From NCBI RefSeq assembly GCF_003851685.1, contig NZ_CP027727.1, forward strand, positions 186,001 to 250,000: DNA of 64,000 bases. Direction: 5' to 3'. Below are positions 16,700-23,625 of this stretch, piece by piece; the first letter of the stretch is position 1; each line of letters begins with the position of its first letter. The stretch is from Pseudomonas sp. R5-89-07 (GTDB lineage Bacteria; Pseudomonadota; Gammaproteobacteria; Pseudomonadales; Pseudomonadaceae). The notes beneath the pieces were generated by a model. It did not search any database. It saw only the letters and a list, made by a program, of their open reading frames with translations, and had not been told where the DNA came from. Made by a program: the position numbers and the translations under genes.

Positions 16700-17303
16700 T
16701 TTAATTAAAAATATAAACGACCTGCCTTCGATCGAAAAGGTCAGAAAAACTGCTCAAGGTCTGGCATTACTAGACGCGGTAATTATGCCGCAATGGGAGT
16801 ACAGGTACTTTTCGTTCAATTGTAATTGGGATGGGAAGGGTGAAGAGATGATGGCATCCATGAAGAACGGTGAGGGGGCCGAGTACTTTATACACTTTAC
16901 TTGCGAAGGAGCTGTAGGTAAGGTTCTAGATGAAAATCCATTGTCGAATCCGCAAGAGCATTTGGATGACGTGCCCGAAAAATTTCGAGCTTTTAAAGAT
17001 GAACCTGCATTTTCCAACAATGATGCAAGTTTGTTTTTCTGGCGGGAAGCTAATCGAGGCTCATGGCAGGCATCACCGGATAAATTGAAGCGGTTTCCTC
17101 TTCTGGGTTTCTTGCAAGAAGGTGCTCTTACCTATAAAGAATTTGCTGAAAACTATTATGAAAAAAAAATTGATATTAATATTATTGAGAAAGTTCTCGA
17201 GTCGTTGACAGTAACGACAGAACAATTGGCTGTACTTAATCCTGAAGTTGGTTTCGACGATTTAAACGATGATTTTCAAGAGATTTTAGGCGGCACAATT
17301 TGA
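16692..17303 (+). CDS. Putative immunity protein for the orphan HNH-like toxin
   Basis: A 203-residue acidic, soluble protein whose ATG lies inside the last codons of the orphan toxin (8-base overlap). This coupling and the drop to AT-rich sequence are typical of toxin-immunity pairs. The N-terminal half has PQWEYRYFSFNCNWD and an aromatic-rich strand region; the C-terminal half is a helical stretch rich in Glu, Ile and Lys. I do not recognise a named immunity family. The role is inferred from position only. Immediately downstream (17317) begins the RAYT-encoding element, so the module's right edge coincides with an insertion. Confidence 0.68.
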   Translation: MNNLIKNINDLPSIEKVRKTAQGLALLDAVIMPQWEYRYFSFNCNWDGKGEEMMASMKNGEGAEYFIHFTCEGAVGKVLDENPLSNPQEHLDDVPEKFRAFKDEPAFSNNDASLFFWREANRGSWQASPDKLKRFPLLGFLQEGALTYKEFAENYYEKKIDINIIEKVLESLTVTTEQLAVLNPEVGFDDLNDDFQEILGGTI

Positions 17304-17316
17304 TTGAAGATGTCTA

Positions 17317-18186
17317 GGGGAATAGGGGTCAGACCACGGATTTGTATTTTTTAGAGTTTGGCGGAGTTGCTCTTTAAAAATATGATTTATTTTTTGTAAT
17401 TATTCTATTTCGTTGGCCTGTTGATGGGCGGCTAAGCTGTAAACTCTTATCCAGTTAGGGGTTTTATATGGCTCGCCGTCCTAGGGTTTTACTGCCGGGT
17501 ATCCCGTTGCATATTATACAGCGGGGAAATAATCGGTCTGCGTGTTTTTATTCAGATGAAGACTACATTTTTTACATTGATACATTAGCCGTGCTTGCTC
17601 AACTGTATAGCTGTAAAGTTCACGCATTTTGCTTGATGACAAATCACGTTCATCTGTTGTTGACTCCCACCTGCTGCGTAGGGTCTGGCCTACTTATGAA
17701 GGGGGTGGGGCAGCGATATGTCCAATATATCAATCGAACATATCAACGAACGGGCACATTGTGGGAAGGCCGTTTCCGCTCCTGTTTGGTTCAACAAGAC
17801 AACTATGTTTTAGCTTGCTATCGATATATCGAAATGAACCCGGTCAGAGCGGGTATGGTTGCTCATCCGGGCGACTATCGCTGGAACAGCTATAGGACAA
17901 ACGCACAAGGCGAGCTATCAGGCTTCATAAGCCCGCATGCGGTTTATAGTGAGTTAGGTAGCGGCACCGCGCAACGAGCCGAAGCTTACCGATCTATATT
18001 CAAGGATCGGCTTTCACCCGGATTGATAGAGCAAATTCAATCTCCTACAAACGGTAATTACGTTTTGGGCGATCAGAAGTTTACGTCCGAGATTGCGCAG
18101 ATATTAGGTAAAAGAGTTTCACCGGGTGTGTCAGGACGCCCGAAAAGTGTGAGTTAGAAGAATAGTGGTCTGACCCCTATTTTCCC
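17317..18186 (+). mobile_element. RAYT-encoding element, intact copy (copy 1)
   Basis: An 870-base unit bounded by inverted ends GGGGTCAGACCAC (left) and GTGGTCTGACCCC (right), each with an outer AATAGG/CCTATT extension. The transposase gene at 17468-18157 is inside. Three more copies or derivatives with the same ends lie at 18891, 20384 and 22070. I see no target-site duplication. Confidence 0.85.
17468..18157 (+). CDS. REP-associated tyrosine transposase (RAYT), Y1/IS200-like
   Basis: A 229-residue single-strand DNA transposase of the Y1_Tnp superfamily. Visible are the N-terminal ARRPRVLLPGIPLHIIQRGNN motif region (split across 17468-17530), the HUH-type TNHVHLLL metal-binding motif, GTLWEGRF, and YIEMNPVRAGMV typical of RAYTs, with the catalytic Tyr expected in the segment containing CYRYIEMNP. 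Length is normal for the family. The start ATG follows TAGGGGTTTTAT. RAYTs usually act on REP hairpins; this one instead sits between GGGGTCAGACCAC-type ends and has several decayed relatives nearby, so it may mobilise its own element. Base use is more AT-rich than the core genes. Confidence 0.92.
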   Translation: MARRPRVLLPGIPLHIIQRGNNRSACFYSDEDYIFYIDTLAVLAQLYSCKVHAFCLMTNHVHLLLTPTCCVGSGLLMKGVGQRYVQYINRTYQRTGTLWEGRFRSCLVQQDNYVLACYRYIEMNPVRAGMVAHPGDYRWNSYRTNAQGELSGFISPHAVYSELGSGTAQRAEAYRSIFKDRLSPGLIEQIQSPTNGNYVLGDQKFTSEIAQILGKRVSPGVSGRPKSVS

Positions 18187-18272
18187 AATAAAGTTATCCT
18201 GCCTCGCGATGTTCATCGGCAGCAGGTACCTTCTGGGTAGAACCAATTGCAGAAAGACTTAGGAAAATAGCT

Positions 18273-18671
18273 ATGGAATATCATCTAACAGAGGGGCAGC
18301 TCAATGGTCCGGCTGAAATTTCGGCTGTTGATGGTCTGTCAACACGCTTGGGAGTCGTACTTCCTGAGAGTTACATTAAATTCCTTATACAGCACGACGG
18401 TGGGGAAGGATTCATCGGCGATAGCTACATTATTTTTTGGAAAGCAGAAGAGTTAATTGATTTCAATCATGAATATGAGGTCGAGACATATGCGCCAGGT
18501 ATCTTTTTGTTCGCTTCTAACGGAGGAGGGGAGGGGTATGGGTTCGATATGGAGGATCCAGCAAAGCCAGTAGTTCGAGTCCCTTTTATAGGTATGGACC
18601 GGCAGTACGCCATCTCGGTCGCGAGTGACCTCCCCGATCTATTTGCTCGATTGGCAGACCGAAATGCGTGA
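18273..18671 (+). CDS. SMI1/KNR4 (SUKH-1) family immunity-type protein
   Basis: A 132-residue protein of the SUKH fold, widely found as an immunity protein against nuclease and other polymorphic toxins. Family hallmarks are LPESYIKFLIQHDGGEGF, then IIFWKAEELIDFN, and FASNGGGEGYGFDM. The ATG follows AGGAAAATAGCT, a plausible ribosome-binding site. It lies between copies 1 and 2 of the RAYT element and has lost any adjacent complete toxin gene, so it is probably an orphan immunity gene. Its stop overlaps the start of a 60-residue frame at 18664. Confidence 0.85.
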   Translation: MEYHLTEGQLNGPAEISAVDGLSTRLGVVLPESYIKFLIQHDGGEGFIGDSYIIFWKAEELIDFNHEYEVETYAPGIFLFASNGGGEGYGFDMEDPAKPVVRVPFIGMDRQYAISVASDLPDLFARLADRNA

Positions 18672-18846
18672 CCTTAATAAGTACTCACGCCCTAAAGGCA
18701 TGGAGCTATTCGAGATTAAACCCGCTATCGTTGGTGGTGATCCGAGCAGCCCTGAGAATAAGACTTGGTTGACGAGGCAGCAGCACTTTGAGGCAGTGCG
18801 CTACTGGAATCGGATTATCAGCAGTCTGCGTAACGAACGGAAGTAA
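18664..18846 (+). CDS. Small protein overlapping the SUKH gene
   Basis: A 60-residue frame starting at an ATG within the last codons of the SUKH gene (8-base overlap) and ending just before the left end of RAYT copy 2. Sequence features are ELFEIKPAIVGGDPSSPENK and FEAVRYWNRIISSLRNE. I recall similar short segments attached to or next to SMI1/KNR4 proteins, so it is likely a real partner or the tail of a split immunity protein. The function is unknown. Confidence 0.55.
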   Translation: MRDLNKYSRPKGMELFEIKPAIVGGDPSSPENKTWLTRQQHFEAVRYWNRIISSLRNERK

Positions 18847-18890
18847 AAATAGCGGGGAATAGGGTGCAGACAACGTTTTTGCGTTTTTTA

Positions 18891-19759
18891 GGGAAATAGG
18901 GGGCATATCACGGTTTCGCATTTTTTAAAGTTCAGCGGAGTTGCTCTTTAAAACGATGATTTATTTTTTGTAGTTATTCTATTTCGTTGGCCTATTGATG
19001 GGTGGCTGAGCTGTAATTTTTTATCCAGCTAGGGGTTTTATATGGCTCGCCGTACTAGGGTTTAATGCCGGGTATCCCGTTGCACATTATCCAGCGGGGA
19101 AATAATCGGTCTGCGTGTTTTTATTCAGATGGAGACTAAATTTTTTACATTGATACATTAGCCGTGCTTGCTCAACTGTATGGCTGTAAAGTTCACGCAT
19201 TGTGCTTGATGACAAATCACGTTCATCTGTTGTTGACTGCCACCTGCTGCGCAGGGGCTGGCCCACTTATGCAGAGGCTGGGGCAGCGCTATGTTCAATA
19301 TGTCAATCGAACATATCAACGAACGGGCGCGGTGTGGGAAGGCCGTTTCCGCTCCTGTTTGATTCAATAAGACAACTATTTGCTATTGATATATCGAAAT
19401 GAACCCGTTCAGGGCAGCTATGGTTACTCATCCGGGCGACTATCGCTGGAGCAGCTATAGAGCAAACGCACAGGGCGAGCTATCAGGCTTTATAAGCCCG
19501 CATGCGGTTTATAGCGAGTTAGGTAGCAGCACCGCGCAACGAGCCGAAGCTTATCGGTCTATATTCGAGGATCGGACTTCACCTGGATTCATAGAACAAA
19601 TTCAATCTTCTACAAACGGTAATTACGTTTTGGGCGATCAAGTTTGCGTCCCAGGTCGCGCAGATTTTAGGTAAAAGAGTTTCACCGGGTGTGTCAGGAC
19701 ACCCGAAAAAGTGTGAGTTAAAAGAATAAAGTAATAGTGTTCTGACCCCTATTTTCCCC
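18891..19759 (+). mobile_element. Decayed RAYT-encoding element (copy 2)
   Basis: Nearly collinear with copy 1 and the same length (about 870 bases). The left end is degenerate (GGGAAATAGGGGGCATATCAC); the right end is GTGTTCTGACCCCTATTTTCC. A second left-end-like sequence at 18854-18874 suggests an earlier nested insertion. Confidence 0.8.
19042..19721 (+). pseudogene. Degenerate RAYT transposase gene
   Basis: Homologous to 17468-18157 but broken. A deletion near 19063 (TAGGGTTTAATGCC for TAGGGTTTTACTGCC) shifts frame and creates a stop, a stop replaces a codon near 19137, another arises at 19369 (CAATAAGAC for CAACAAGAC), and about ten bases are missing near 19380 where copy 1 encodes VLACYR. 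The catalytic region is still recognisable (MTNHVHLLL, AVWEGRF). It is non-functional. Confidence 0.85.
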
Positions 19760-19809
19760 TAGATGGCTCCGACCATTATAAGGCTGCGGAAGCTGATTTA
19801 GAAACGTGT

Positions 19810-20340
19810 ATGCCTGTGTGGCAAGACGAAGGCTGGTCGGTTAGTAAAATCGACAATACGAGAAATCAAATTCACGAATTAAACAAAAATTTATTCGAAA
19901 GGATAGGGCTTAACATGGATCCAAATGAATACTTAAACACGTCGTTAATTAATGTTCTTGCGAAGTTTAGAAGAGATATATCGATAGTCGAGTACGTAAA
20001 GGTTGAGGGTGAAGAGTTTCTAAAGCTACCGGAGTATGGGGTCTATTTTCAGTCAGGCAGTGACGGTGTAATTGTTGCATACCGCGTTTATTATCAAGCC
20101 TCTGATGAGTATTTCCCAGCTGATGCTGAAACTAAAACTGCTTGTGCAGATATTGACACAATTGAAGAGTCAATTGCTAAATATGGTACGCCCTTGCGTA
20201 ATGTGCCCTCCGTTCGAATTCCCGGTAGGGCTCCCACGAGTCCGGGGTGCGAGTTTTTAGTGAGAGGGAATGCGGTAACTGTACATTATGATTTTGATAG
20301 TAAGTTGGTTAGTTATGTTCATGTTAGGAGAATATTTTGA
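19810..20340 (+). CDS. Hypothetical protein, probably 5'-truncated by RAYT copy 2
   Basis: The longest ATG-initiated frame gives 176 residues, but the frame stays open upstream to 19738, through the right end of the RAYT element. The 16 codons before the ATG (GSDHYKAAEADLETC) look like real protein. The likely history is that the element cut off the original 5' end. The visible protein is soluble and AT-rich, with PEYGVYFQSGSDGVIVAYRV and a Cys/Pro segment near the C-terminus. I do not recognise the family; given its surroundings it may be an immunity protein remnant. No good ribosome-binding site precedes 19810. Confidence 0.55.
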   Translation: MPVWQDEGWSVSKIDNTRNQIHELNKNLFERIGLNMDPNEYLNTSLINVLAKFRRDISIVEYVKVEGEEFLKLPEYGVYFQSGSDGVIVAYRVYYQASDEYFPADAETKTACADIDTIEESIAKYGTPLRNVPSVRIPGRAPTSPGCEFLVRGNAVTVHYDFDSKLVSYVHVRRIF

Positions 20341-20383
20341 ACTGGCGGAAAACGTCTGGGCGGTTGGGGGCGACATGAGAGGA

Positions 20384-20593
20384 CGGGGTTTTTGAATTCC
20401 ACGAGTTCGCGTTTTTTAGAGTTCAGCAGAGTTGCTCTTTAAAAATATGATTTATTTTTTAGTCACTTATTCTATTTAGTTAGTCTATTGATAGGAGGCG
20501 AAGCTGAAAACTCTTATCCACTTAGGGGGTTTAAGGTGACTCGCCGTCCTAGGGTTTACTAATAGAAGAATAGTGGTCTGACCCCTAATTTTC
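20384..20593 (+). mobile_element. Internally deleted, MITE-like derivative of the RAYT element (copy 3)
   Basis: Keeps the leader of the element (TTGCTCTTTAAAAATATGA, then the first codons CTCGCCGTCCTAGGG of the transposase) and joins it directly to the right end GTGGTCTGACCCC at 20573. About 660 internal bases are missing. The left terminus is degenerate, so its position is approximate. Confidence 0.7.
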
Positions 20594-20749
20594 GGTGGGG
20601 ACGCTTCAGGTGCTTTCCATAATGAGCTAAAAGCTGTTATTGATAACAGTAAGTCCCTAAACGAATTTAATAAAGGCGTGACGGCATTGCGCGATCGATG
20701 GAAAATCGATCCTTCTCTTTTGCCGGATTTACCAAGAGGAAAAAATTGA
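20594..20749 (+). pseudogene. C-terminal remnant of a polymorphic toxin
   Basis: Directly after the right end of the deleted RAYT element an open frame encodes about 51 residues beginning GGDASGAFHNELK and ending LLPDLPRGKN, with a TGA at 20747-20749. No start codon or upstream domain survives. The composition, with an amphipathic helix and a Pro-rich tail, fits the end of a secreted toxin, and the stop overlaps an ATG that would begin the next gene. The fragment is interpreted as the tail of a toxin whose front was removed by the element. Confidence 0.55.
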
Positions 20750-20824
20750 TGCCTACCCATTTTAAATGACTGGTGCACTTTTTGTGAGGGGGGACCTTAT
20801 TTTGATAAGTCGCATTTTTTAGCA

Positions 20825-21373
20825 TTGTTCAAAGTGCATTCTTCTATGCCTGAAATCACCAAGGCGTTAAGCTATTTTCCTCAAGCTGACAGTATGGTGT
20901 CGCGCGTGAATGAGGTGCTCCAAGCTGGTACGCTTGAAGATAAGTTATATCTATGCCCGACGATTGAATCTAGCGATTTTGAATTGTTGCAAAAGGCGAA
21001 ACTCTGGTTGCAAGCTCAGGCAAGTTTCTGTAAGTCTCTTGGAGACGATGAGTTGTACAGAATATGCCAGCGTGCAAAACTGCTTTATGGAAGTAAAGAT
21101 CAGTTTAACGACTATGATAAGTTAGATGTTCCCAGCAACTGGGTGCTCGAACTGGTGGGGGATCAAGTCAGGGATTGCATGTTGCTAAATACAGAGCAGG
21201 AATATGCACTGTTTGAGGCTCTTTATGGAGTTGCCGCTGATTATTATTTGGCTTGGTATATGGGGCAGCCTCTAATAAAGCTGGATTTTGACTTCCGTTC
21301 ATATTTTGATTTTTGGCGCTTGGGCGGTATTGGGTATCTCAGTAAAGATAAATTCTTTGTTTGTCGAAGATGA
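20825..21373 (+). CDS. Putative immunity protein with a frameshifted N-terminus
   Basis: A soluble protein of about 175-182 residues, depending on the start (TTG at 20825 or ATG at 20846). The frame is open further upstream and encodes a convincing N-terminus (DWCTFCEGGPYFDKSHF). The only ATG that overlaps the toxin-tail stop (20749) is one base out of phase with it. Removing one A from the AAA at 20764-20766 would fuse ATGCCTACCCATTTT to that sequence. The gene therefore looks like an immunity gene of about 208 codons damaged by a single-base insertion. The family is not recognised. Confidence 0.55.
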   Translation: MFKVHSSMPEITKALSYFPQADSMVSRVNEVLQAGTLEDKLYLCPTIESSDFELLQKAKLWLQAQASFCKSLGDDELYRICQRAKLLYGSKDQFNDYDKLDVPSNWVLELVGDQVRDCMLLNTEQEYALFEALYGVAADYYLAWYMGQPLIKLDFDFRSYFDFWRLGGIGYLSKDKFFVCRR

Positions 21374-21446
21374 AAGAGGAAGAGGGATTTATCTGATTTG
21401 TCATAGCAGTACAGGACTTTTTAGATAAATTAGTCTCCTTTGTTAA

Positions 21447-21566
21447 GGGGGGAAAGGAAAAGCGGGGGCAGATTTATTTAAATTTGCGCCGGGAAAACTA
21501 TTAAATGAGAATGTCCTCGTTTTTTTTCGCATCGGGTGGAAATCGATGAGTAGGCGCATTAAATGA
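21447..21566 (+). pseudogene. Possible toxin C-terminal fragment before the second SUKH gene
   Basis: A 39-codon open frame (ending GWKSMSRRIK) whose TGA overlaps the next ATG in the ATGA arrangement typical of toxin-immunity pairs. A GGGGGCAGATTTATTTA motif at 21464-21480, which resembles the end of another RAYT-type element, may mark where the front was lost. The evidence is short and circumstantial. The rest of 21374-21562 shows nothing else. Confidence 0.3.
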
Positions 21567-22045
21567 TCGCTGGAATAAATTTTGATTCTTATTATGGTCA
21601 AGGTGATTCTGCTGATATAGAAGCTTTCGAAGAATTGGCGGGTATAGTTTTTCCTGCGAAATACAAAGAAGTTTCAGTGCAGTTTAATGGGTCGTTTATT
21701 TTAAATAAACCTGTTTTCAAATTTTATAATCGTCTACTCGGGGAAGGTGTTACGAGCAGCGCTGGTCTGTTTTTGCCTTTCGGTGAAATCGAAGGATCAT
21801 TTGAAACGATGGAGATAAAGTATCAGTATCCTCCTGAGGAATTTGCTCAAGGATTAATTATTTTTTCAGCGTTGGGGAATGGTGACGTGCTCTGTTTTGA
21901 TTATCGAGAGAACCGCTTGACCGACGATCCAAGCGTGGTGATGTGGCATCATGAATCGACACCCGGCAGTGACCTCGAATTGTCATTCGTTGCGCCCTCC
22001 TTCTCCGAGTTTCTAAAAAGGTTATTTGAAAGGCCAGCTGATTAA
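21563..22045 (+). CDS. SUKH (SMI1/KNR4)-type immunity-like protein
   Basis: A 160-residue protein with the SUKH layout: an N-terminal helix with IEAFEELAGIVFPAKYKEVSVQFNG (split over 21620-21690), the strand region GLFLPFGEIEGSF, GLIIFSALGNGDVLCFDY, and a C-terminal helix FSEFLKRLFE. The fold is a frequent immunity module against secreted nucleases. The ATG overlaps the stop of a short upstream frame. The sequence is AT-rich. It is probably another orphan immunity gene in the array, with its cognate toxin now lost. Confidence 0.75.
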   Translation: MIAGINFDSYYGQGDSADIEAFEELAGIVFPAKYKEVSVQFNGSFILNKPVFKFYNRLLGEGVTSSAGLFLPFGEIEGSFETMEIKYQYPPEEFAQGLIIFSALGNGDVLCFDYRENRLTDDPSVVMWHHESTPGSDLELSFVAPSFSEFLKRLFERPAD

Positions 22046-22069
22046 TAAAGTTGTTAGCCAAGGTGGAAC

Positions 22070-22168
22070 GGGAATAGGGATCAGACCACGGTTTCGTGGG
22101 GAGTTATGGCGGTTTTGAATTTCCCAATCAAAAAGAATAGAGTAATAGTGTTCTGACCCCTATTTCCC
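22070..22168 (+). mobile_element. Miniature element with RAYT-type ends carrying a toxin-gene fragment (copy 4)
   Basis: A 99-base unit between GGGAATAGGGATCAGACCAC and GTGTTCTGACCCCTATTTCC. Positions 22108-22135 match the cdiA toxin sequence at 12017-12045 except for one T in a homopolymer. Only about 20 bases on either side belong to neither the ends nor the toxin fragment. Confidence 0.7.
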
Positions 22169-22292
22169 TTCGATTAGATCCGAGTTGCCTCTTTCTTATG
22201 TCTCAGAACCGGTTTTTGGTCTTCCTTCTATTTGCGGAAAACTTGAGGGACTTTATTACCTTTCCGATGATCAGGTGTGCTGCGTGAAATGA
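22169..22292 (+). pseudogene. C-terminal remnant of an unknown protein
   Basis: The frame is open from the right end of the mini-element and reads as plausible protein (ELPLSYVSEPVFGLP, KLEGLYYLSDDQVCCVK) to a TGA at 22290. It has no start and no recognised family. By analogy with the neighbouring genes it may be the tail of an immunity protein cut by the element. Confidence 0.35.
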
Positions 22293-22393
22293 CCGGAAAA
22301 TTCGAGAGCTAAATGGATACCCTTTTGAGCCAGTCCCCTTTTGAGCCCGCTCACGCACAAAGCGGGCGACACCACGGCCGCCCGGTTTTTCAC

Positions 22394-22663
22394 TCAAGAC
22401 AGCTCAGCATTCAGCCTGCGACTGATGACATCCAGCAAATCACACCCATCGCGCAGCGGAATTGCCAGCAAGTGGGCGAAGTCTGAAAGCACTACGGCAT
22501 CGCTGCTGAGTTGTTCTCGGAAGGCCAGATTCTCCAGCAGTTGGGTGACGGCCCGAATGCGGTGCACGGCGGCGTCGTGAAGGACGTCGAGGGGCGCCTG
22601 GGTGTCGATGATCAGGGCTGGGACGGTGCAGTCGTGGCCGGTTAGGGGCATGTATCGATTCAT
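22394..22663 (-). CDS. Small conserved Pseudomonas protein (copy B) under a switchable leader
   Basis: An 89-residue paralogue of the protein at 12927-13193, starting at the same MNRYMPLTGHD motif. A longer upstream frame exists but would run through the structured leader, so the internal ATG at 22663 is chosen. The two copies share most residues, with conservative changes such as EEISSDAI versus EQLSSDAV. The function is unknown. The pairing of this protein family with this leader in both places argues that leader and gene form one unit. It stands at the right-hand boundary of the CDI/immunity array, in the same orientation as copy A. A hairpin GCCCGCT/AGCGGGC at 22345-22367 lies downstream, without a U-tract. 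Confidence 0.82.
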   Translation of the reverse strand: MNRYMPLTGHDCTVPALIIDTQAPLDVLHDAAVHRIRAVTQLLENLAFREQLSSDAVVLSDFAHLLAIPLRDGCDLLDVISRRLNAELS

Positions 22664-22899
22664 AGTTAACACTCTGTTTTGGTGGTCGAGGCCACCACTC
22701 AATCGTCGCCAAACGAATGGGTGGCAGCTGTGCGCAGGTTGGCGAACCGGCAACAGAGTAAACCGGCAGACCCGAAGGTCTCCCGCGCACAGCCGCCATA
22801 ATGAGCACAGCTTTGCGGGTGCAAAAACACCTGCATGAAGCGGATTGCTTTTGCACTCTGTTGTCAGGTCGCCAAACCTGATCGCCGTATGGGCGACGG
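22664..22899 (-). ncRNA. Structured 5' leader with mutually exclusive pairings (copy B)
   Basis: Minus-strand order: CAACAGAGU (22863-22855), UACUCUGUU (22760-22752) and AACAGAGU (22678-22671) just before the ATG. The middle element is complementary to both others. The second set is UUUGGCGA (22876-22869), UCGCCAA (22745-22739) and UUUGGCGA (22713-22706). The scaffold helix pairs 22723-22735 with 22785-22797 and encloses the same UUCG-capped hairpin. The hairpin before the ribosome-binding site is GGTGGT/GCCACC (22681-22686, 22691-22696), where copy A has AGTGAT/ATCACT. Confidence 0.8.
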
Positions 22900-22904
22900 C
22901 GGGA

Positions 22905-22933
22905 CTATAAGCCTCCTACCCAAAACCGCGCAA
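22905..22933 (-). promoter_or_regulatory. Sigma-70-like promoter of small gene B
   Basis: TTGCGC (22933-22928), 17-base spacer, TTATAG (22910-22905) on the minus strand, identical in both boxes and spacing to the promoter of copy A. Confidence 0.7.
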
Positions 22934-23074
22934 GGCGTCACAGTAATGGCACAATGCCTCATGCCATGCCAACCCTTGCCGACACATTGGCGATGACCCA
23001 ACGCATCAAAAACTGAGAACTCCATCATCGGCGCTCTCGCAACCGCTCCACCGTTACCCACAAGGAAGAAATAC

Positions 23075-23551
23075 ATGATCAAGTTGTTCTGCAAAGCCGC
23101 TGTCGTTCTGTCCCTGGCCACTCTGTTTGGCTGTTCCTCCACGCCGTCGGTAGAGAAGATGCAGGCTGACGTGGCGAACTATTCGCTGCCCAAGGCTGCC
23201 GTGGCCGATAAAGGTTTGGTGTACGTCGTGCGCCCTAGCAACGTCGGGATGATGGTGCGGTTCAACGTGTTCCTGGATGACAAGGAAGCCAACTCGGAGA
23301 TGGGTTACAACCGTGGTAACCAGTACATCTATTTCTTCGTGACGCCGGGCAAACACGTAATCAGCTCCAAGGCTGAAAACTGGGCGGACATGCCGATCGA
23401 CGTCAAGGCGGGTGAGGTGGTTTACCTCAAGCAGGAAGTCGAAATGGGCTTCGCCGTAGCGCGCAACAGTCTCAAAACACTGAGCGAAGTCGAAGGCCGT
23501 TACTTGGTGAAAGATGCTTCCTTGGGCACCATTGCCAAAGAAAGCAAATGA
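23075..23551 (+). CDS. Lipoprotein, DUF2846-like
   Basis: A 158-residue predicted lipoprotein with signal MIKLFCKAAVVLSLATLFG and lipobox LFGC (Cys20). The mature part has VYVVRPSNVGMMVRFNVFLDD and FVTPGKHVISSKAE, a beta-rich pattern that I associate with DUF2846 proteins. The ATG is preceded by AAGGAAGAAATAC. It is the first of a run of surface lipoprotein genes and is followed after 74 bases by another lipoprotein gene in the same direction. The role is unknown. Confidence 0.75.
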   Translation: MIKLFCKAAVVLSLATLFGCSSTPSVEKMQADVANYSLPKAAVADKGLVYVVRPSNVGMMVRFNVFLDDKEANSEMGYNRGNQYIYFFVTPGKHVISSKAENWADMPIDVKAGEVVYLKQEVEMGFAVARNSLKTLSEVEGRYLVKDASLGTIAKESK

Positions 23552-23625
23552 GTTGAAGCCCGTCTGTCGGCAGGGCCAAGTCCTGCCGGCAGCTACTCAT
23601 TCACTGCAAACATTAAGGGACTGAT

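Noticed and set aside
18187..18272. Short frame (PRDVHRQQVPSG) between RAYT copy 1 and the SUKH gene as another toxin tail
   Set aside because: Only about 18 codons; a possible continuation in another frame (FWVEPIAERLRKIA) would need a frameshift. Too short to claim, though it fits the pattern of the array.
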